Shown: positions 20,383-31,865, numbered from the stretch's first letter. The stretch is 64,000 nucleotides of DNA from Yponomeuta sedellus (GCA_934045075.1 OW203723.1:18894035-18958034); one strand, 5' to 3'. Numbers and translations are program-made. The notes: generated from the letters alone by a model not told the origin.

Positions 20383-23300
20383 GTGAGTACCACGATTTGT
20401 CACTAACTGGGCCATCGATTTGTTACTGGCTGTGCTTGCAACTTCGGTCGCGTCACGCGACTCGCGTGGGATATGAATAAAAGACATACTACTACAAATG
20501 GCATTTGTAAAACGGAAAAATAACTGTGATAGGTAGAGACAAAGAGAACATTTTCAAAAAATGCTTATTGAGCACAACAAAACTTAACAATGTATAAAGT
20601 AACTTGGTATTTAATAATAGTACATTATGACACTAGTGAGCTAAGTTAGTGAGCAGTTATGGAACTCGGTTCCATAACTGCTCTCGCCTTCGGCTCGAGC
20701 AGTAAACCCACCTCGTCTGTAATGACCAATGCTCACGAGTGTCATACGACGTTTTTCAACACACTTGTGAGGAAAATAAAAAACAAGCACAGGTAAATAA
20801 AAATAAAAAGTACGCTTAAAATACTGACTCAGAAAAAGAGTTCGCGTTCTTTTCCGTTTTCCATGTTAGGAAATTTTTATACGCTGCGACATATTTTTCC
20901 CTAGATTTCTCGGGTATCAAACTTTCATTGGCATTTTGCGCCTCATTAAGTATGTCTTGCGGAGTTAAAACCATATCCTCTTCAGTATCAGTACTCGAAC
21001 TCGACATTTTCACAATAAACAATGAAAAGTTTTATTTCTTGAGAACTGAGATTGAAAATGGCGCGCGCTTACTTTTTTAATTTGCGCGCTGTCAAATGTA
21101 GGCAAATGTAACAACTTCCATACAGCCTATAAATCGATATTTCTGAATTACAAGTTGGCTTTTAGATATGTCTATCTTTTTCTTATTTTGATTGCAATTT
21201 GATGAAAATAAATGTTTAGTTATCGTATTTTGATACTAACGTGCATAAAATATAAATTAAATTATTATTTTTAGATATGAAAACTCTTTGCTGTCATTAT
21301 TTGTCTGTAGTTGATAAAATTAAAACTATATTCATTACAGCACTTGTGCTGTAATATTATTACGCACGCGTGTATAATGGACAGCATTATGGTTCTTAAA
21401 CCGGTGTTATAAGAGTCACTTTACGAGCAAGTGTGTTGAAAAGTAACTTATTGGAGTTACTTTTATGACACAGACAAGAGAGCACAGCCAGAAAATGAAA
21501 ATGGCATGTAATTTTTTTCTTATCTTATGTTTTGCTTTATAAGACTAAATGCTCAGATCTCTTCTATTTAGCACATAATATGTTCTCTCTCTCTGACAGA
21601 AGACCTGTGCTCGGCAGTAAGACGTTTACAGGCTACATAAAAATTGTTCAAACATTTGTAGATAAAAAGGGCGATTCCTCTAAGGCACTGCTAAGATACA
21701 ATGGTCTTTCTCTGTCCTAAGGCCAAAGGCCCCATTGTACCTCCATTTCAGGGGTGTTATATATTAATACAAAGAAAGAAATATTTACACGAAATGTAAG
21801 ATGTTTCCCTCTCCTTTTCTCTTTGATGGCATTCCTCAACTTGGATATTAAAACTGCATAATATTGGCCTGTAATAGTGGTTCCACGATCCAGGTAATCA
21901 ATCAACAATAACCAATCTGAGTCCCAAAATATTGAGGCCATAACCTTCCCAGCCGATGCCACGGCACGAAACTTTTTCGGGGTCGGTGGTGATGGTCGTT
22001 TCCATTGAGAAGATTGTTGTTTTGTGTCTGGATCAAACTGATGGACCCATGTTTCGCCCATTGTTACGAAACGAAACAAAAAGTTTTCAGAATCTTCTTG
22101 AAACTTGTCTAACAATATCTTAGTAATGTCAAATCGATTTTGTTTCTGACTGTGGGTTAACAATCTCGGCACCCATCTTGCGGAGACTTCTCATATTCAA
22201 AGATAGTTGCAATATGGATTGAATACTTCCATATGAAATGCACGTTTCTTGAATTAAGTATCATAATGGTAACTCTTCTGTCGCTCATTACAATTTTCTC
22301 GACTTTCGCAACATTTTCTTGGGTGGCTGACGTCGATGAACGGCCGCAACGATGTTCGTCTTCCGTGCTTGTTCTCCCTACTCGAAATTGAGAAGCCCAC
22401 CTTGCGACAGTGGAATACGGCGAAGCAGACTCTCCTAATGTTGCCTCCAAATCGCAATGAATTTCTTGCGTCGTTATTTTTTTAAACTGAGCTATTTAAA
22501 AACGGCCTCCTCTTCGTTTTTCTCCATTTTTCGAGAACACGTTCCGACACAAAGCAAACAAATGACTACATTCAGAAAAAAACAAAAGAGAATCGAAGAT
22601 TTTTTTCTTTATTAATGTTACAAATATGTCTGAGCTATGCTTGCCAGTATATATATTTTTCTTACCAAGAAGTATGTCGTTCTCACTACTTTTTGATCCC
22701 CCCTCGTATGTAGCTGTGCCCCGCGGTGTTACCCGCGGTTTATGGATTTTCCTATGGGAATAAGATATTTTCCCGCAGTAAAAAGTAAGCTATTTGTCAA
22801 TCTAGGGTGTCAGCTAACTCCATACCTACCTAATTTTATTAAAATCGCTCCAGCCGTTTAGACGTGAACAAGTCACAAAACATTCACACTCATAATCTTT
22901 CGCATTTATAATATTAGTGTGATGATGTGATTATGACATGTGATTGTGATGTCACAAACTTAGGACCCATGCCATCTCTTATCACACTTTGTCGACTCCC
23001 TCACCCTCTCCCGCCCCTTAACATGTGACGTACTTTATGGATTGTCCCAAAGTACACATGGAGCCCTCGTCGTTTCTTATGAAAACACCCACCCTGAGCC
23101 ACTATGGTCTTGCACAAGTCAAGAAGCAAACAGACGTGGTACCTGCGTAGTTACTAGAATTCCAACGGCTGGATGGAAATATGACTTCTATTGTGTGGGC
23201 ATAGTAACTATTACTGATCGCGTCAGGATCAAGTGGTTTAACTGAACACCCACGTGACCCTCCTAGGAAACTAACGACGCAATTTTCTCTATGCAATGCA

Positions 23301-26300
23301 GGTGCAGTCAGCCCATCTAGGTAGATAGGCGGACACAAGTACATTGTAAGGTAGTTAACTCTAAATGCACCAGTGTCGATTGTTGTATAGCATATTGGTT
23401 ATTCAACTTCTATTTTTTTCCTTTTTTTAAATTAAATAACCATAAACCGAAATTACGACACGCGGGAAGAATTTGGAAGAATAGGCGACTAAGGGACACA
23501 AACTGGGGGGTGGTCAGCAGCGCCCCTTGCAGTACAATTTCACCAAACTGCGATCCCCAACCCGCATGCCCAGCGTGGGGATTATGGGCATTACCCCCCA
23601 ATGATGGCACAACCTTGCGCTCATTAGGGGAGGGCTATGTCCAGCAGTGGACTAATATAGCCTGAATAAGAAGAAGGAACCGAAATTAACGATAGGGTTT
23701 CAGTTAAATATCATCTTCTTCTTTTGTGCCCAGCACCTATACCATCCTGACAACGAAGCTGTCGGGATGGTATAGGTGCTAGGCAAGCCTACTCCCTTCA
23801 CCCATCAAGGTAGTGTGAAGGTGTACTAGACGCCGCCGTATAAATCATCTCATTACAGTCTGTTAGCTTCTAGAATATACCTCGGCTACTATCGGATAGA
23901 ATCGTATAGTAACAATAGGGTAAAGTTTATTTTGTATTGTTATTTATAACTTTACATAACTTTTCAAAATAGCGAAGAAAAGTTTTATACAGAGCAGGAA
24001 GTAGTATTACCACAGATTAGATAATAGTTACATTACACTCGTGTGCTCTCGGCGAAAACCAAAGCCTACTCTAGAGCCCGAGGTATACGAGTATTCTAAA
24101 AGCTAACAGACTGTACGTAGATGCAAATGCCAGTTTAGTCTCTGTGAGGGCTTCAAAATTAATCTAAATATTTCAGGTATCTTTGAGTATAACTCCCCTT
24201 CTAAATCACCTTTTCCGAACCTACAGAGTCGCAGCAAAGGACAAGGCGTTCCTCCGTCGCATGCGCATCAATTACGTCCTAAACACGGCCGAAGGCAGGA
24301 GCTACACGCAAGTGGACACCAACCATCTCTACTACGGGGACTGTCCCAACATCCGCTACAGAGGTCTGCCCCTCATGGATCTGCCGACCACCGACATATC
24401 TAGATACTTCAACGTCGCTGCGAACTTCATCGACGAGGGACTGTCTAGAGGAGGTTCGTGAAATAGATTGTATACGTCCTTCTCTCCCAAAACCTATGTG
24501 GGTGCATGTGACGACTACTGAAACCTGATGAAGCGAAAGAGAATGCTTCAGGAACCTGGAATGTGGCCAATCCTGGTCTCTGCCTACCTCCCCGTTTAGT
24601 GTTTGTATGTAAGACTTTGCAAGTATGGCCAGTTACAGGGTTATTTATAAAAAAAAATCTTTAACACACTCATAAAACGCAGTTACAATAATTACATAAG
24701 AAAATTCTTTATAAGATAAGCATATTTTTTACTAACGCGAGCATAATCAGCTTAAACAGCTAACCCTGGGTATGTGGATACGAGGGCTGCTACTTATGTA
24801 TGCGGAATAGAAAAAATAAACAAATGTATATGGCTAATATGCTTTTATTGTTTTTCAAAGTATTCTCCACTATGATCGATGCACTTTTGCATTCGATGAA
24901 ACCAATTTATAAAACACTTTTTCCACTCTGATTGAGGTATCTCCAAAACGTGCTGTTTGAACGCATCTACGGCATCTTCCCGGGTCGAAAATCGTTGACC
25001 ACGTAATTTATTCTTTACATTTGGGAATAAATAGAAATCATTGGGAGCTAAATCAGGGCTGTAGGGTGGATAATAAAATAAATAAATATTCATGGACATG
25101 TTACACAGATCTCGTTAGCCCTATACTAAGTACAAACAACCATTGAATTTAAATTCAATGGTACAACTAAATGACTTGTGTTATAGGTGCTAACTCAACG
25201 ATAGATTTAATACAATAAATACATAGATAACATCCAAGACCCGAGACAAGCTAGAAAAGTTCGTTTCCTAGTTTGACCCGGCCGGGGATCGAACCCGAGA
25301 CTTTCGGTTGCACAGTCAGCGTTCTAAACCGCTGCGCCACCGAGGCCGTCAGGATGACCCATCAATTCAGTTTTTTGACCATCCAAAAATGTAGTTGTTT
25401 CCTGAGATGTATGACAGCTGGCACTGTCATGGTGAAGTATGATTCTGCGTCGCTGGTTGTTTTGGCGTATTTTTTCAAATACTTCCGGCAAACAAATGGT
25501 CGCGTACCACTTTAAATTAACCGTTCTGCGATTCTCCAGTGGTATTGTAGCCACATGACCATTAATACCAAAAAAGCAGGCCACCATTTGCTTTACAGTG
25601 CTTCTTGCACGAGCCACTTTCGTAGGGTTCGACTCATTTTGAAACACCCAAACTGTTGATTGTTGTTTAGTTTCGGGATCGTACGCGTAGATCCAGGATT
25701 CGTCACCTGTGTAGATATTTAAAACAGATTTTGAGTCGCCTCCGTTGAATTTTTTAAGGTTTTCTTGCACCATTCGACGCGAGCATCTTTTTGATCCTGA
25801 GTTAAGTTGTGCGGGATCCAACGCGAACAAATTTTTTTTACAGACAAATGTTCATGTACCTAATATCCTATGAATGCTCGTCATACATATGCCCAGAATA
25901 GCCTCTATCACGCGATACGTAACATGGCGGTCTTGCATTATTAGTTCTCGCACAGCTTCAATATTTTGTGGCACAACCACCGATTTCGGGCGACCTTCTT
26001 TAACTTCGTCCGTGAGCTTACTGCGCCCGCGATTAAACTCACTAAACCAGTGATAAACAGTCGTTTTTGATGGAGCTTCACCACCAAAAGTCGAAATTAA
26101 TTGATCTACGCACTGTTGTTGCGTTAAACCACGTCGAAAATCGTAATAAATCATAGCACGAATATTTTCACGAGTGAGTTGATAAATCAGGATGTCTAGA
26201 ATTAGAATGGTTTAAAACAACAATTCCTTGTACATTTTTTTATTTCCCAACCATATACCTAAGTACTTTAATAGCCATTAGAAATGAGTAAAAAACTGGA

Positions 26301-28043
26301 CCGCGCTCACGCAACTACAATTCATAATTTATTTGCAAATTCTATGTACATTGCGTAGACGGGACGATTATGCCTAGAAATAAACGTTTGAAAATTACAG
26401 CAATAAACGTGCAGACGACAGATCCTTACAAAACCCCTCTACGCCATTATCTTAGGCTAAGTATTCGTTAATTCAATGAAACATCAAGCTGTCGCGAATA
26501 GTACTAATCTAAACAAACACGTGGTGATTAATCCCAATGATTCAATAGGTACTGGCTAATTCCCCGTGCAATTAAATAAGCCTTGGCGAAGCGTAAACAC
26601 TCTGAGATGCCTCCTACGCTAAGCTATTATAGAAGTTCAGGGAAACGTTCCACTCATTGTAGCAGAATTATACAACTTCACGCATTGGTTTGGTGTCGTG
26701 ACAACATTGTTCGTGCATTGAACCCGAACGAATGAAAGTTGCAAATTAATAGCATACTAATACAAGTCAGAAATATGTAATACCTAGCTATTAGGTAAAA
26801 CGATTATTTATTAGGTAACACGTAATTACCTTATTTCCCGACGTTTTGGCAGCGTTACAGGTGCCGTGATCTCGGGTAGACTTGAAGGCTGTTTTCTTGC
26901 CCGCGGTTTATCGATTTTCCCATGGAAATAAGATGTTTTTCCGCAGTAAAACGTAGCCTATGTGTTAATCCAGGGTATCAGCTAACTCCATACCTAATTT
27001 TATTAAAATCGTTCCAGCCGTTTACACGTGAAGAAGTAACAAAAACACACTCTTAAAAACCTATTTAGAGGCTAAAAATTTCACCCATGCCGGGATTCGA
27101 ACCCGCAACCTCTGGCTATCCGTACCAGCGCTCTACCAATTGAGCCAATGGGCGACTCACGGCATCAGTGAAATTTCGAACCTCTTTACAATATTCTCTG
27201 TATTACGTACAGGCAGCGACATCTGACTTAAGCAAATTGCATTACTTACAGCCCCGACTACCTACTTTGCAGTTAGGTTTAACATCGGAACGATATCACT
27301 GTACCCACATGATTACACTAAAAATAAAAATAGTGTAAACACACACTCACAAACTTTCGCCTTTATGATATTACTGTAATAATATTTAATTGTCCTAAAA
27401 TTCGCGCGCTCGTGGCCTAGTTGAACCAAGTGATTGGAATCAATCACTTAAGCAACAACAGGCGCGGTCAGGTGCAGGATGGGTGACCGTCCCGTAACTA
27501 TCGCTAGTGGCATTTTTTCCGAGCGCTTCCGTGCTTCGCAGAGCACGCTAAGCCATTGGTGGCCGCTATCATGTAATGGCAGTCGTTGAGCCATGTCAGA
27601 GGCCTTATTGGCGGCTTGATAACTTCTGACAGTAAGACCCGCCGCTGTCTTACAACCCTCCACCAACCCGGACTTGGCCCCCGTGGTGGAGAATGCCCTA
27701 ACCTTCCGAAGCGACCCGTGCCCCTGCAGTGGGGACATACAAGGGTTGATATCGAAGTCCTAAAAATTCCGAATTTTAATTAATAAACTCTGCGGCCGTC
27801 TTGGAATCTGAAATTCAAACGCGTTCTCTTCTTTCAGGCCGCGTCCTCGTGCACTGTATGATGGGTGTCTCTCGCTCGGCGACGTGTGCCATCGCGTTCC
27901 TGATGCTCAAGCGAGGTATGACACTGTCTGAGGCACTGGGCCAGGTCCGCTCACGCCGCGACATACATCCCAACGAGGGCTTCCTTCGTCAGCTTCAGCA
28001 GCTCGACCGGGAACTGCGCAGTACCCGCGTTAGTATGCGCTGA
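20210..28043 (+). CDS. Atypical dual-specificity phosphatase, DUSP3/VHR-like, three exons
   Basis: Dephosphorylates phospho-Tyr and phospho-Ser/Thr; VHR-type enzymes act on MAP kinases and other signalling substrates. The exons 20210-20382, 24227-24453 and 27838-28043 join in phase to 201 residues. Domain order: a short Ser-rich N-terminus (1-35), [21 protein letters not shown], then [19 protein letters not shown] with general acid D109. The active-site loop [12 protein letters not shown] has nucleophile C140 and R146, followed by the [12 protein letters not shown] helix. There is no CH2 domain, so it is not a classical MKP. The N-terminus MGQQLCGCL fits an N-myristoylation signal with cysteines at 6 and 8. 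The start has G at -3 and +4; a weak out-of-frame ATG at 20181 precedes it. Introns hold a Crypton scrap, two mariners, a TA-MITE and SINEs. The sister family could be DUSP13/26/29. Confidence 0.93.
20626..21470. mobile_element. Palindrome-rich element carrying a Crypton-type recombinase fragment
   Basis: TTTTTCAACACACTTG near 20755 is inverted near 21428-21442, continuing to a matching GTGTCAT/ATGACAC. A foldback occupies 20626-20745, with a perfect 15-bp hairpin (20651-20665 and 20669-20683, loop TCG) at its heart. A palindrome TTACAGCAC...GTGCTGTAA lies near 21337. Between the ends sits the recombinase-like ORF at 20816-21007. Exact boundaries and target duplication were not resolved. Confidence 0.55.
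20816..21007 (-). pseudogene. N-terminal fragment of a Crypton-like tyrosine recombinase / zf-MYM relative
   Basis: About 63 residues from [14 protein letters not shown]; the key segment is [20 protein letters not shown] followed by [14 protein letters not shown]. This resembles the SAM-like core-binding N-terminus of Crypton recombinases and their domesticated insect relatives (pattern PxKSxxxYexxYxxFxxWkxxKxxxSFsE). The frame ends right there, so the catalytic R-H-R-Y region is absent. An in-frame methionine five codons upstream (21022) is an alternative start. Lying inside a phosphatase intron with inverted repeats around it, it is most likely a transposon remnant. Confidence 0.5.
21780..22707 (-). 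mobile_element. mariner element 1, 3'-truncated, with broken transposase
   Basis: The 5' end at 22707 reads CGAGGGGGGATCAAAAAG next to a TA. A start codon lies at 22525-22527. Frames then give [31 protein letters not shown] and DRRVTI (HTH part), and [35 protein letters not shown] (a Gly where the catalytic Asp usually stands: M-G-E-T instead of M-D-E-T), [21 protein letters not shown] and IKEKRRGK. Stops and frameshifts separate the pieces. Similarity ends near 21780, before the third catalytic Asp. The element lies in DUSP intron 1. Confidence 0.9.
22710..22925 (-). repeat. Dispersed lepidopteran repeat, full-length copy
   Basis: Runs from GTAGCTGTGCCCCGCGG to TTTATAATATTAGTGTG, including CTCCAGCCGTTTAGACGTG. 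It is the inverse of the split copy at 4845-7318 and abuts the mariner 1 end. Confidence 0.75.
23597..23672 (+). repeat. RTE-type LINE 3' end
   Basis: Contains CATTAGGGGAGGGCTATGTC then CAGCAGTGGACTAATATAGC and an AATAAGAAGAAG tail. The same end recurs at 41277-41342. Confidence 0.6.
23733..24135 (+). repeat. Repeat family E copy, interrupted by a TA-MITE
   Basis: Starts with a hairpin (AGCACCTATACCATCC inverted about 17 bases later) and continues to ATAAATCATCTCATTA. Its ending ACGTAGATGCAAATGCC resumes only after the MITE at 23856-24113. Confidence 0.7.
23856..24113. mobile_element. 258-bp Tc1/mariner-type MITE with TA duplication
   Basis: Ends are inverted repeats (CAGTCTGTTAGCTTCTAGAA and its near complement) of about 23-35 bp. 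TA is duplicated at 23854-23855 and 24114-24115. Removing it restores the family E sequence CATTACGTAG. It lies in DUSP intron 1. Confidence 0.85.
24227..24453 (+). CDS. DUSP coding exon 2
   Basis: The acceptor is CCTACAG at 24226. An apparent earlier acceptor at 24176 would hit a stop at once. It encodes [20 protein letters not shown] through the general-acid loop to FIDEGLSRG, with donor GGAG|GTTCGT. Confidence 0.9.
24527..24612 (+). repeat. RTE-type LINE 3' scrap
   Basis: Degenerate copy of the 8332 end: CCTGGTCTCTGCCTACCTCC followed by GTGTTTGTATGTA. Confidence 0.45.
24781..26277 (-). mobile_element. mariner element 2, frameshifted and split by a SINE
   Basis: The left end is CGAGGGCTGCTACTTATG preceded by TA (24779-24780). 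Part of the opposite terminal repeat survives near 26230-26275. The transposase reads from 26154: [20 protein letters not shown] and [20 protein letters not shown]. After a frameshift near 25852 comes [20 protein letters not shown] (first Asp) and then [13 protein letters not shown] (second Asp). The SINE at 25072-25351 intervenes, and [15 protein letters not shown] (third Asp, D34D type) ends with GEYFEKQ. It lies in DUSP intron 2 and is inactive because of its frameshifts and the insertion. Confidence 0.92.
25072..25351 (-). mobile_element. SINE-A, full-length tRNA-related copy inside mariner 2
   Basis: The minus strand starts with a pol III-type head: A box TGGCGCAGCGG and B box GGTTCGATCCC. 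The body follows (GGAAACGAACTTTTCTAG), ending in an A/T-rich TTTATTTATTTTATT tail. The duplicated GGAT lies at 25068-25071 and 25352-25355. The insertion falls within the mariner codons for GHP-PYSP, proving it is younger than the mariner. Confidence 0.92.
26899..27378 (-). repeat. Dispersed lepidopteran repeat split by an SB copy
   Basis: Halves 26899-27052 and 27341-27378 form one copy of the 22710-type repeat. The SB retroposon inserted in its ACACACTC segment. Confidence 0.75.
27053..27340 (-). mobile_element. SB tRNA-like retroposon, ~288 bp, with 8-bp TSD
   Basis: A long SB copy with A- and B-box-like sequence (ATTCGAACCC inverted) and the family leader that ends with TTACACTA/TAGTGTAA palindromic sequence. 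The duplication ACACACTC lies at 27045-27052 and 27341-27348. The tRNA-like part sits in the interior, not at the 5' end. Confidence 0.85.
27404..27756 (+). mobile_element. 5S-derived SINE, near full length
   Basis: The head contains AAGCAACA, GGCGCGGTCAGGTGC and GGATGGGTGACCG, which follow 5S rRNA internal-promoter order. The common body follows to GGGGACATACAAGGGTTGAT. The near-direct repeat GTCCTAAAATTC flanks it (27392-27403 and 27757-27769, one base longer on the right). Confidence 0.85.
27838..28043 (+). CDS. DUSP coding exon 3 (active site, stop)
   Basis: Acceptor TCTTTCAG. It encodes [20 protein letters not shown], then [20 protein letters not shown], the C-terminal helix and the TGA at 28041-28043. 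Confidence 0.93.
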
Positions 28044-31000
28044 CCAGACAAATCCCGCCCAGAACACAAGGACACTTTTCGTAGTTTTCTTCTCTAGGTG
28101 ATGGGTCCGCAGGTAGTCTGTTTCCTTTTATCCGCAGGTAGTCTGTTGCGCTGGCAATGAACTCAAATCTATGGCCTTACTTTAAGAGTCTTCATCAAGG
28201 AGCAATTCCCATATAATCGTAGTTTGGTTATTATTTGCAAACGACGTGATGCCGGGTCGCTATGAAACTTTGCCAATACGTTTAGAGGCCACAAATCGAG
28301 GTTTGACCGTGCTTACAACTTAGTATAACCGAATAAAAAATTAATTGCAGCCTAATAAAACTTTTCAAAGAGACTATTGTCAAGGCTACATTTCTTTTTC
28401 ATAAGTTTATTTCCAATTGTAAGCACGATCAAACCTCAATTGCTGTTTTCTAAACGCATTGGCAACGTTTCATTGCGATCGCTCTTGTCGTTTGTAAATT
28501 ATAACCAAACTGCGTTCGTATCGGAATTGCTCCTTGAGCCGCCTTAAGAGCGGTATTCGGACCCTCTTAAGTGTAAGTCTGCTGATTTCTGATTGCTGAG
28601 CACAGACTTCTAATCGAGGGCGTTGGGTTATTATAAGTGTCTATCACCCCACCTACGTTATATTTATATCTCAATATAATAGAAGAAATCTCTGAACTGT
28701 AAACCGAAGGTGTAAAATAAATCAATATAAAAACGATGTCTTCGCGCATTTGACTTGTTTTGTTTAAACCGAATTAATACACTAAAATATTGGCAAATAC
28801 TTTAAGGGCATATACCTACGTAGATTAAGTTAGGTATTGATTAATGACCTTTAATGTCGTCTAACTTTAAATAACAGTTTCTAAGAATGTTAATCCAGCG
28901 TATAATTTTATTGTTATATGAAGTATTTTATTGGGAATCGTCCATTTTGGGAGACGGATATGGTGAGCCAGGTACCTATGCAACCACTACTATTCGATTC
29001 TAGATCTTATAAACATACAGGGCTGCTTTATGTGCTTAAAATTATGTGACCTAGAATCGAACAACCCAGTGTGATACCCACTCGAGCTAATGTAAAATAT
29101 GTGGGAAAGAAATGAGAGTAAAAAAAGATCTACTCTGCAAAATACATGAGATAGTTATTGTAATTCTTGCGGAGATATCAATCACTTGTGCCATTTTATT
29201 TTAACGGATAGGAAATGATATTAAAGAATGGTTATTTTTATAACATCTTTCTGTAATTATTAGTGATACCACAGTCGAAATAAAAAAGGAAGTGATACTT
29301 ACACTCAATTGTAGAAACAGTACAACTGTCTTAGTATGTTTAGCATATTAACTTGTGCATATACATTATTTGACTATAGTACAATCTCTAGCCTTACCTA
29401 GATCATTATTTAAGTCATGCTATGACTGTGTTATAGAGGTATAAAGTTTATCAATCTTGTTATAAGTTTAAAACATTACAAATGTTAAATGTCAAGTCTT
29501 AGAGATGATTATTTTCTATAGTTATTTATTAGGCATAGAATTAAGTTTTATTTGAAGACTGCTGTTAAAAACTGTAGACATTATTGCTGGAAAACTTCTT
29601 CGATATGAACTTTACATGGCTTTATAAACATTAACATAAGTAACTACTTATTTCATAAATATGTACTGGTTTGAGTGGCGCGACTTATAACGCTCACTAG
29701 AGTTCATACTAGGCACGCTCATAGTTCAAACGCTCACTCTCAGGGCCATCAAAAGTTCTTGACATGGCGCCAAATAATTTGTTCGAATGTTATGCAAGAA
29801 AAATCTTACTCTCATAAAACCAAGTACGAATTCGCCTTCAATCTTCTTATTGACACGTTAATGATGTACTTAAAGCGGTGATTCAGAAATTCGCGTGGCC
29901 GTCTGACAAACAACTTCTGAAGGGACCAACAGTGCGATAAATTGCTAGATTTGTCTAATTAAAAGTTGTTTGTGTTGCATTTGCACAGCCGTGTCTTGTA
30001 TAAAATGTAATTGGACAATTTCTAATACTCTAGAATCGACAGCACATCAACCCTTACATTTATGTTGCAGTTGTTTGTTACTTAACTGCAAAAAGCCTAT
30101 GTAAATATAGATCTGCTGGTGACTGTAGAGTATTCCATTTGTGCTGCGCATAATGTAGTCTGTTATTCTGAATATCTGTGTCATTGCCTTTTTAATCATT
30201 CAGTAATAGTGTCTAGGCACTGTGCAAGGGACCTCACTGTTTCATCTGCCAGATACATTTGGCTGCACATTTGTGTCACTGTAAAATTTATTGTCTAGCC
30301 CCATGTTGCTTTCAGTGTTTGAATTAAATGCTGGTAATTAATTGTTCTGAGGTGTCAATCAAGTTGTGTCAGTCAATCTTTTATTGAGATCACAGTCCAT
30401 TATATATAATTTCGTGGTTAAGTGGCAACAGTAACCAGCTAGAGATATAACAGGATACCGGCCAGGAATAAAAGTTTTATGTAGGAACTGTTCCATAAAC
30501 CTTAGTATTAAACATTAAAAATTCAATGGTTTTAATGGCTGCAGATGAGGATGTGTCATAATTTTCGTCAACTGTATCAAAACAAACTGCTATATTTCGA
30601 ATAGGTGTTCACTTTTTAGTTCCAGCAAGTATATAAGTACAGTCCACAGCACATTAACTGTTACATTTGAGTTGCAAAGTGACCTATGACGTAAGTGAGT
30701 AGTGCAGTCTATGTAAAGGTTGGTGTGCTGTTAACCACACTATAGTTTCTTATGACAGTTGTGTTTATAGCTACACCAAAAATTTTAATAAATTTACCTT
30801 GTAAATCTTGTGATTGTTACTAGTCTACATTTCTCAGTTTAAAATATCAAAACATACAACTTATTGTGATATATTAAGTAAAGTAATTTAGCTTTACCTA
30901 CAAAATGAGATGAATAATTTATATTTTTCATAGTTCTATTGAAATCGTTTCAAACCAAAGTTATTTTTTTATAACATTTATCAACTAAACTGTAACTAAA

Positions 31001-31182
31001 TATGGAATGTAAATGGAATGCAAATTAATTGTTATGGACTGAATTTTGTCTGTCTTGTTTTGGAAAGTCAATATTAAATATGTTGCCTGATAATCATCCC
31101 ATGTACACGTGTAATATGCAATACTTATAATATTTATTAAATAAATTAATTTTAAGACATCCAAGACTTTCCTTTTTGATTA
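28044..31182. other. Probable DUSP 3' UTR and intergenic sequence
   Basis: No coding similarity. A duplicated CCGCAGGTAGTCTGTT follows the stop (about 28107-28147). A TTAA-flanked MITE lies at 28182-28547. The rest is AT-rich; several AATAAA signals occur, but I cannot choose the real polyadenylation site. Confidence 0.45.
28182..28547. mobile_element. ~358-bp MITE with TTAA target and ~140-bp imperfect TIRs
   Basis: Inverted blocks include AAGGAGCAATTCC, AGTTTGGTTAT and GAGGTTTGACCGTGCTTACA, spaced alike in both arms. TTAA flanks the element at 28182-28185 and 28544-28547, which suggests piggyBac-type mobilisation. It is probably transcribed as part of the phosphatase 3' UTR and would form a long hairpin RNA there. 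Confidence 0.8.
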
Positions 31183-31360
31183 TAAACCGACTCCGGACCC
31201 AAGTAGGTTGCTGCAGACAAAACTTAAGCAGATGGGATTATATTGCACCAATGGAGGAGCAATGTGATTGTGGAGCCTCATTGCAATCCATGGTGCACCT
31301 GCTCTAATACCGATTGTGCCCTCACATCTGCACTCTGGAGGACTATTAACTGGTTGAATC
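31183..31360 (+). pseudogene. LINE reverse-transcriptase C-terminal zinc-knuckle fragment
   Basis: The plus frame reads INRLRTQVGCCRQNLSRWDY then EEQCDCGASLQSMVHLL and stops. This is the usual ending of Jockey/R1-group LINE ORF2 (RxRtgvgrc...W....CxCG..Q.m.H). The 5' part is missing and a stop interrupts the motif before its last Cys. Confidence 0.6.
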
Positions 31361-31813
31361 GGTGACACAAAAAGATATACACTGATAACATATAAGTTGT
31401 TGGTTTGGAAATAGGAGAAACAACCCCAATAGGAGTGGTGATATTCTGCAACTTAATAAGGTTTGATAATTGTTGGTTAGCATGAACAGAAATAAAAGAT
31501 AACCACACCTGTATCAAAGTTAATGTCGATTAAGTATGCTGTTGTCCTTTTCTGTTTTATTGATAATAAGTGAAAGATAATATTTAAATAAACATTAAAT
31601 TTAATGGACATCTCTGACTGCAGCAGACTGGCATTTGCTGCAATTTAAATAGTATTACTTTAAATAAAGCCGATTGTCTATTGCCTTCACTGTCAGACCG
31701 CCCCCAACTTTACCCACCAACCGAAATATTTAATGCAGGAATTTAGAAAGAATTCCTCACTAATCCATTTTGAAGTTGGATCAAATAGAAACCAAAACAA
31801 GACTATTATACCG

Positions 31814-31819
31814 TTTATT
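31814..31819 (-). terminator. Candidate polyadenylation signal for mRpL42
   Basis: AATAAA on the minus strand about 47 bases past the mRpL42 stop codon. Confidence 0.55.
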
Positions 31820-31865
31820 ATAATGTACTAAAGATAGTCTTTCTAAGCAAAACTAAAATATATTA

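Noticed and set aside
24177..24226. Earlier splice acceptor for DUSP exon 2 at TTTCAG|GTATC
   Set aside because: In the phase set by exon 1 it meets TGA after two full codons; the acceptor at 24226 joins the conserved VHR fold in frame.
27411..27540. Genuine 5S rRNA gene
   Set aside because: Only the internal promoter region resembles 5S; it is fused to a repeated SINE body with TSD-like flanks.
27601..27783. ORFs recurring over 5S-SINE bodies (also 45110, 45772, 51830)
   Set aside because: The same SINE body gives similar short frames at each copy; they are not conserved as protein and carry no start context.
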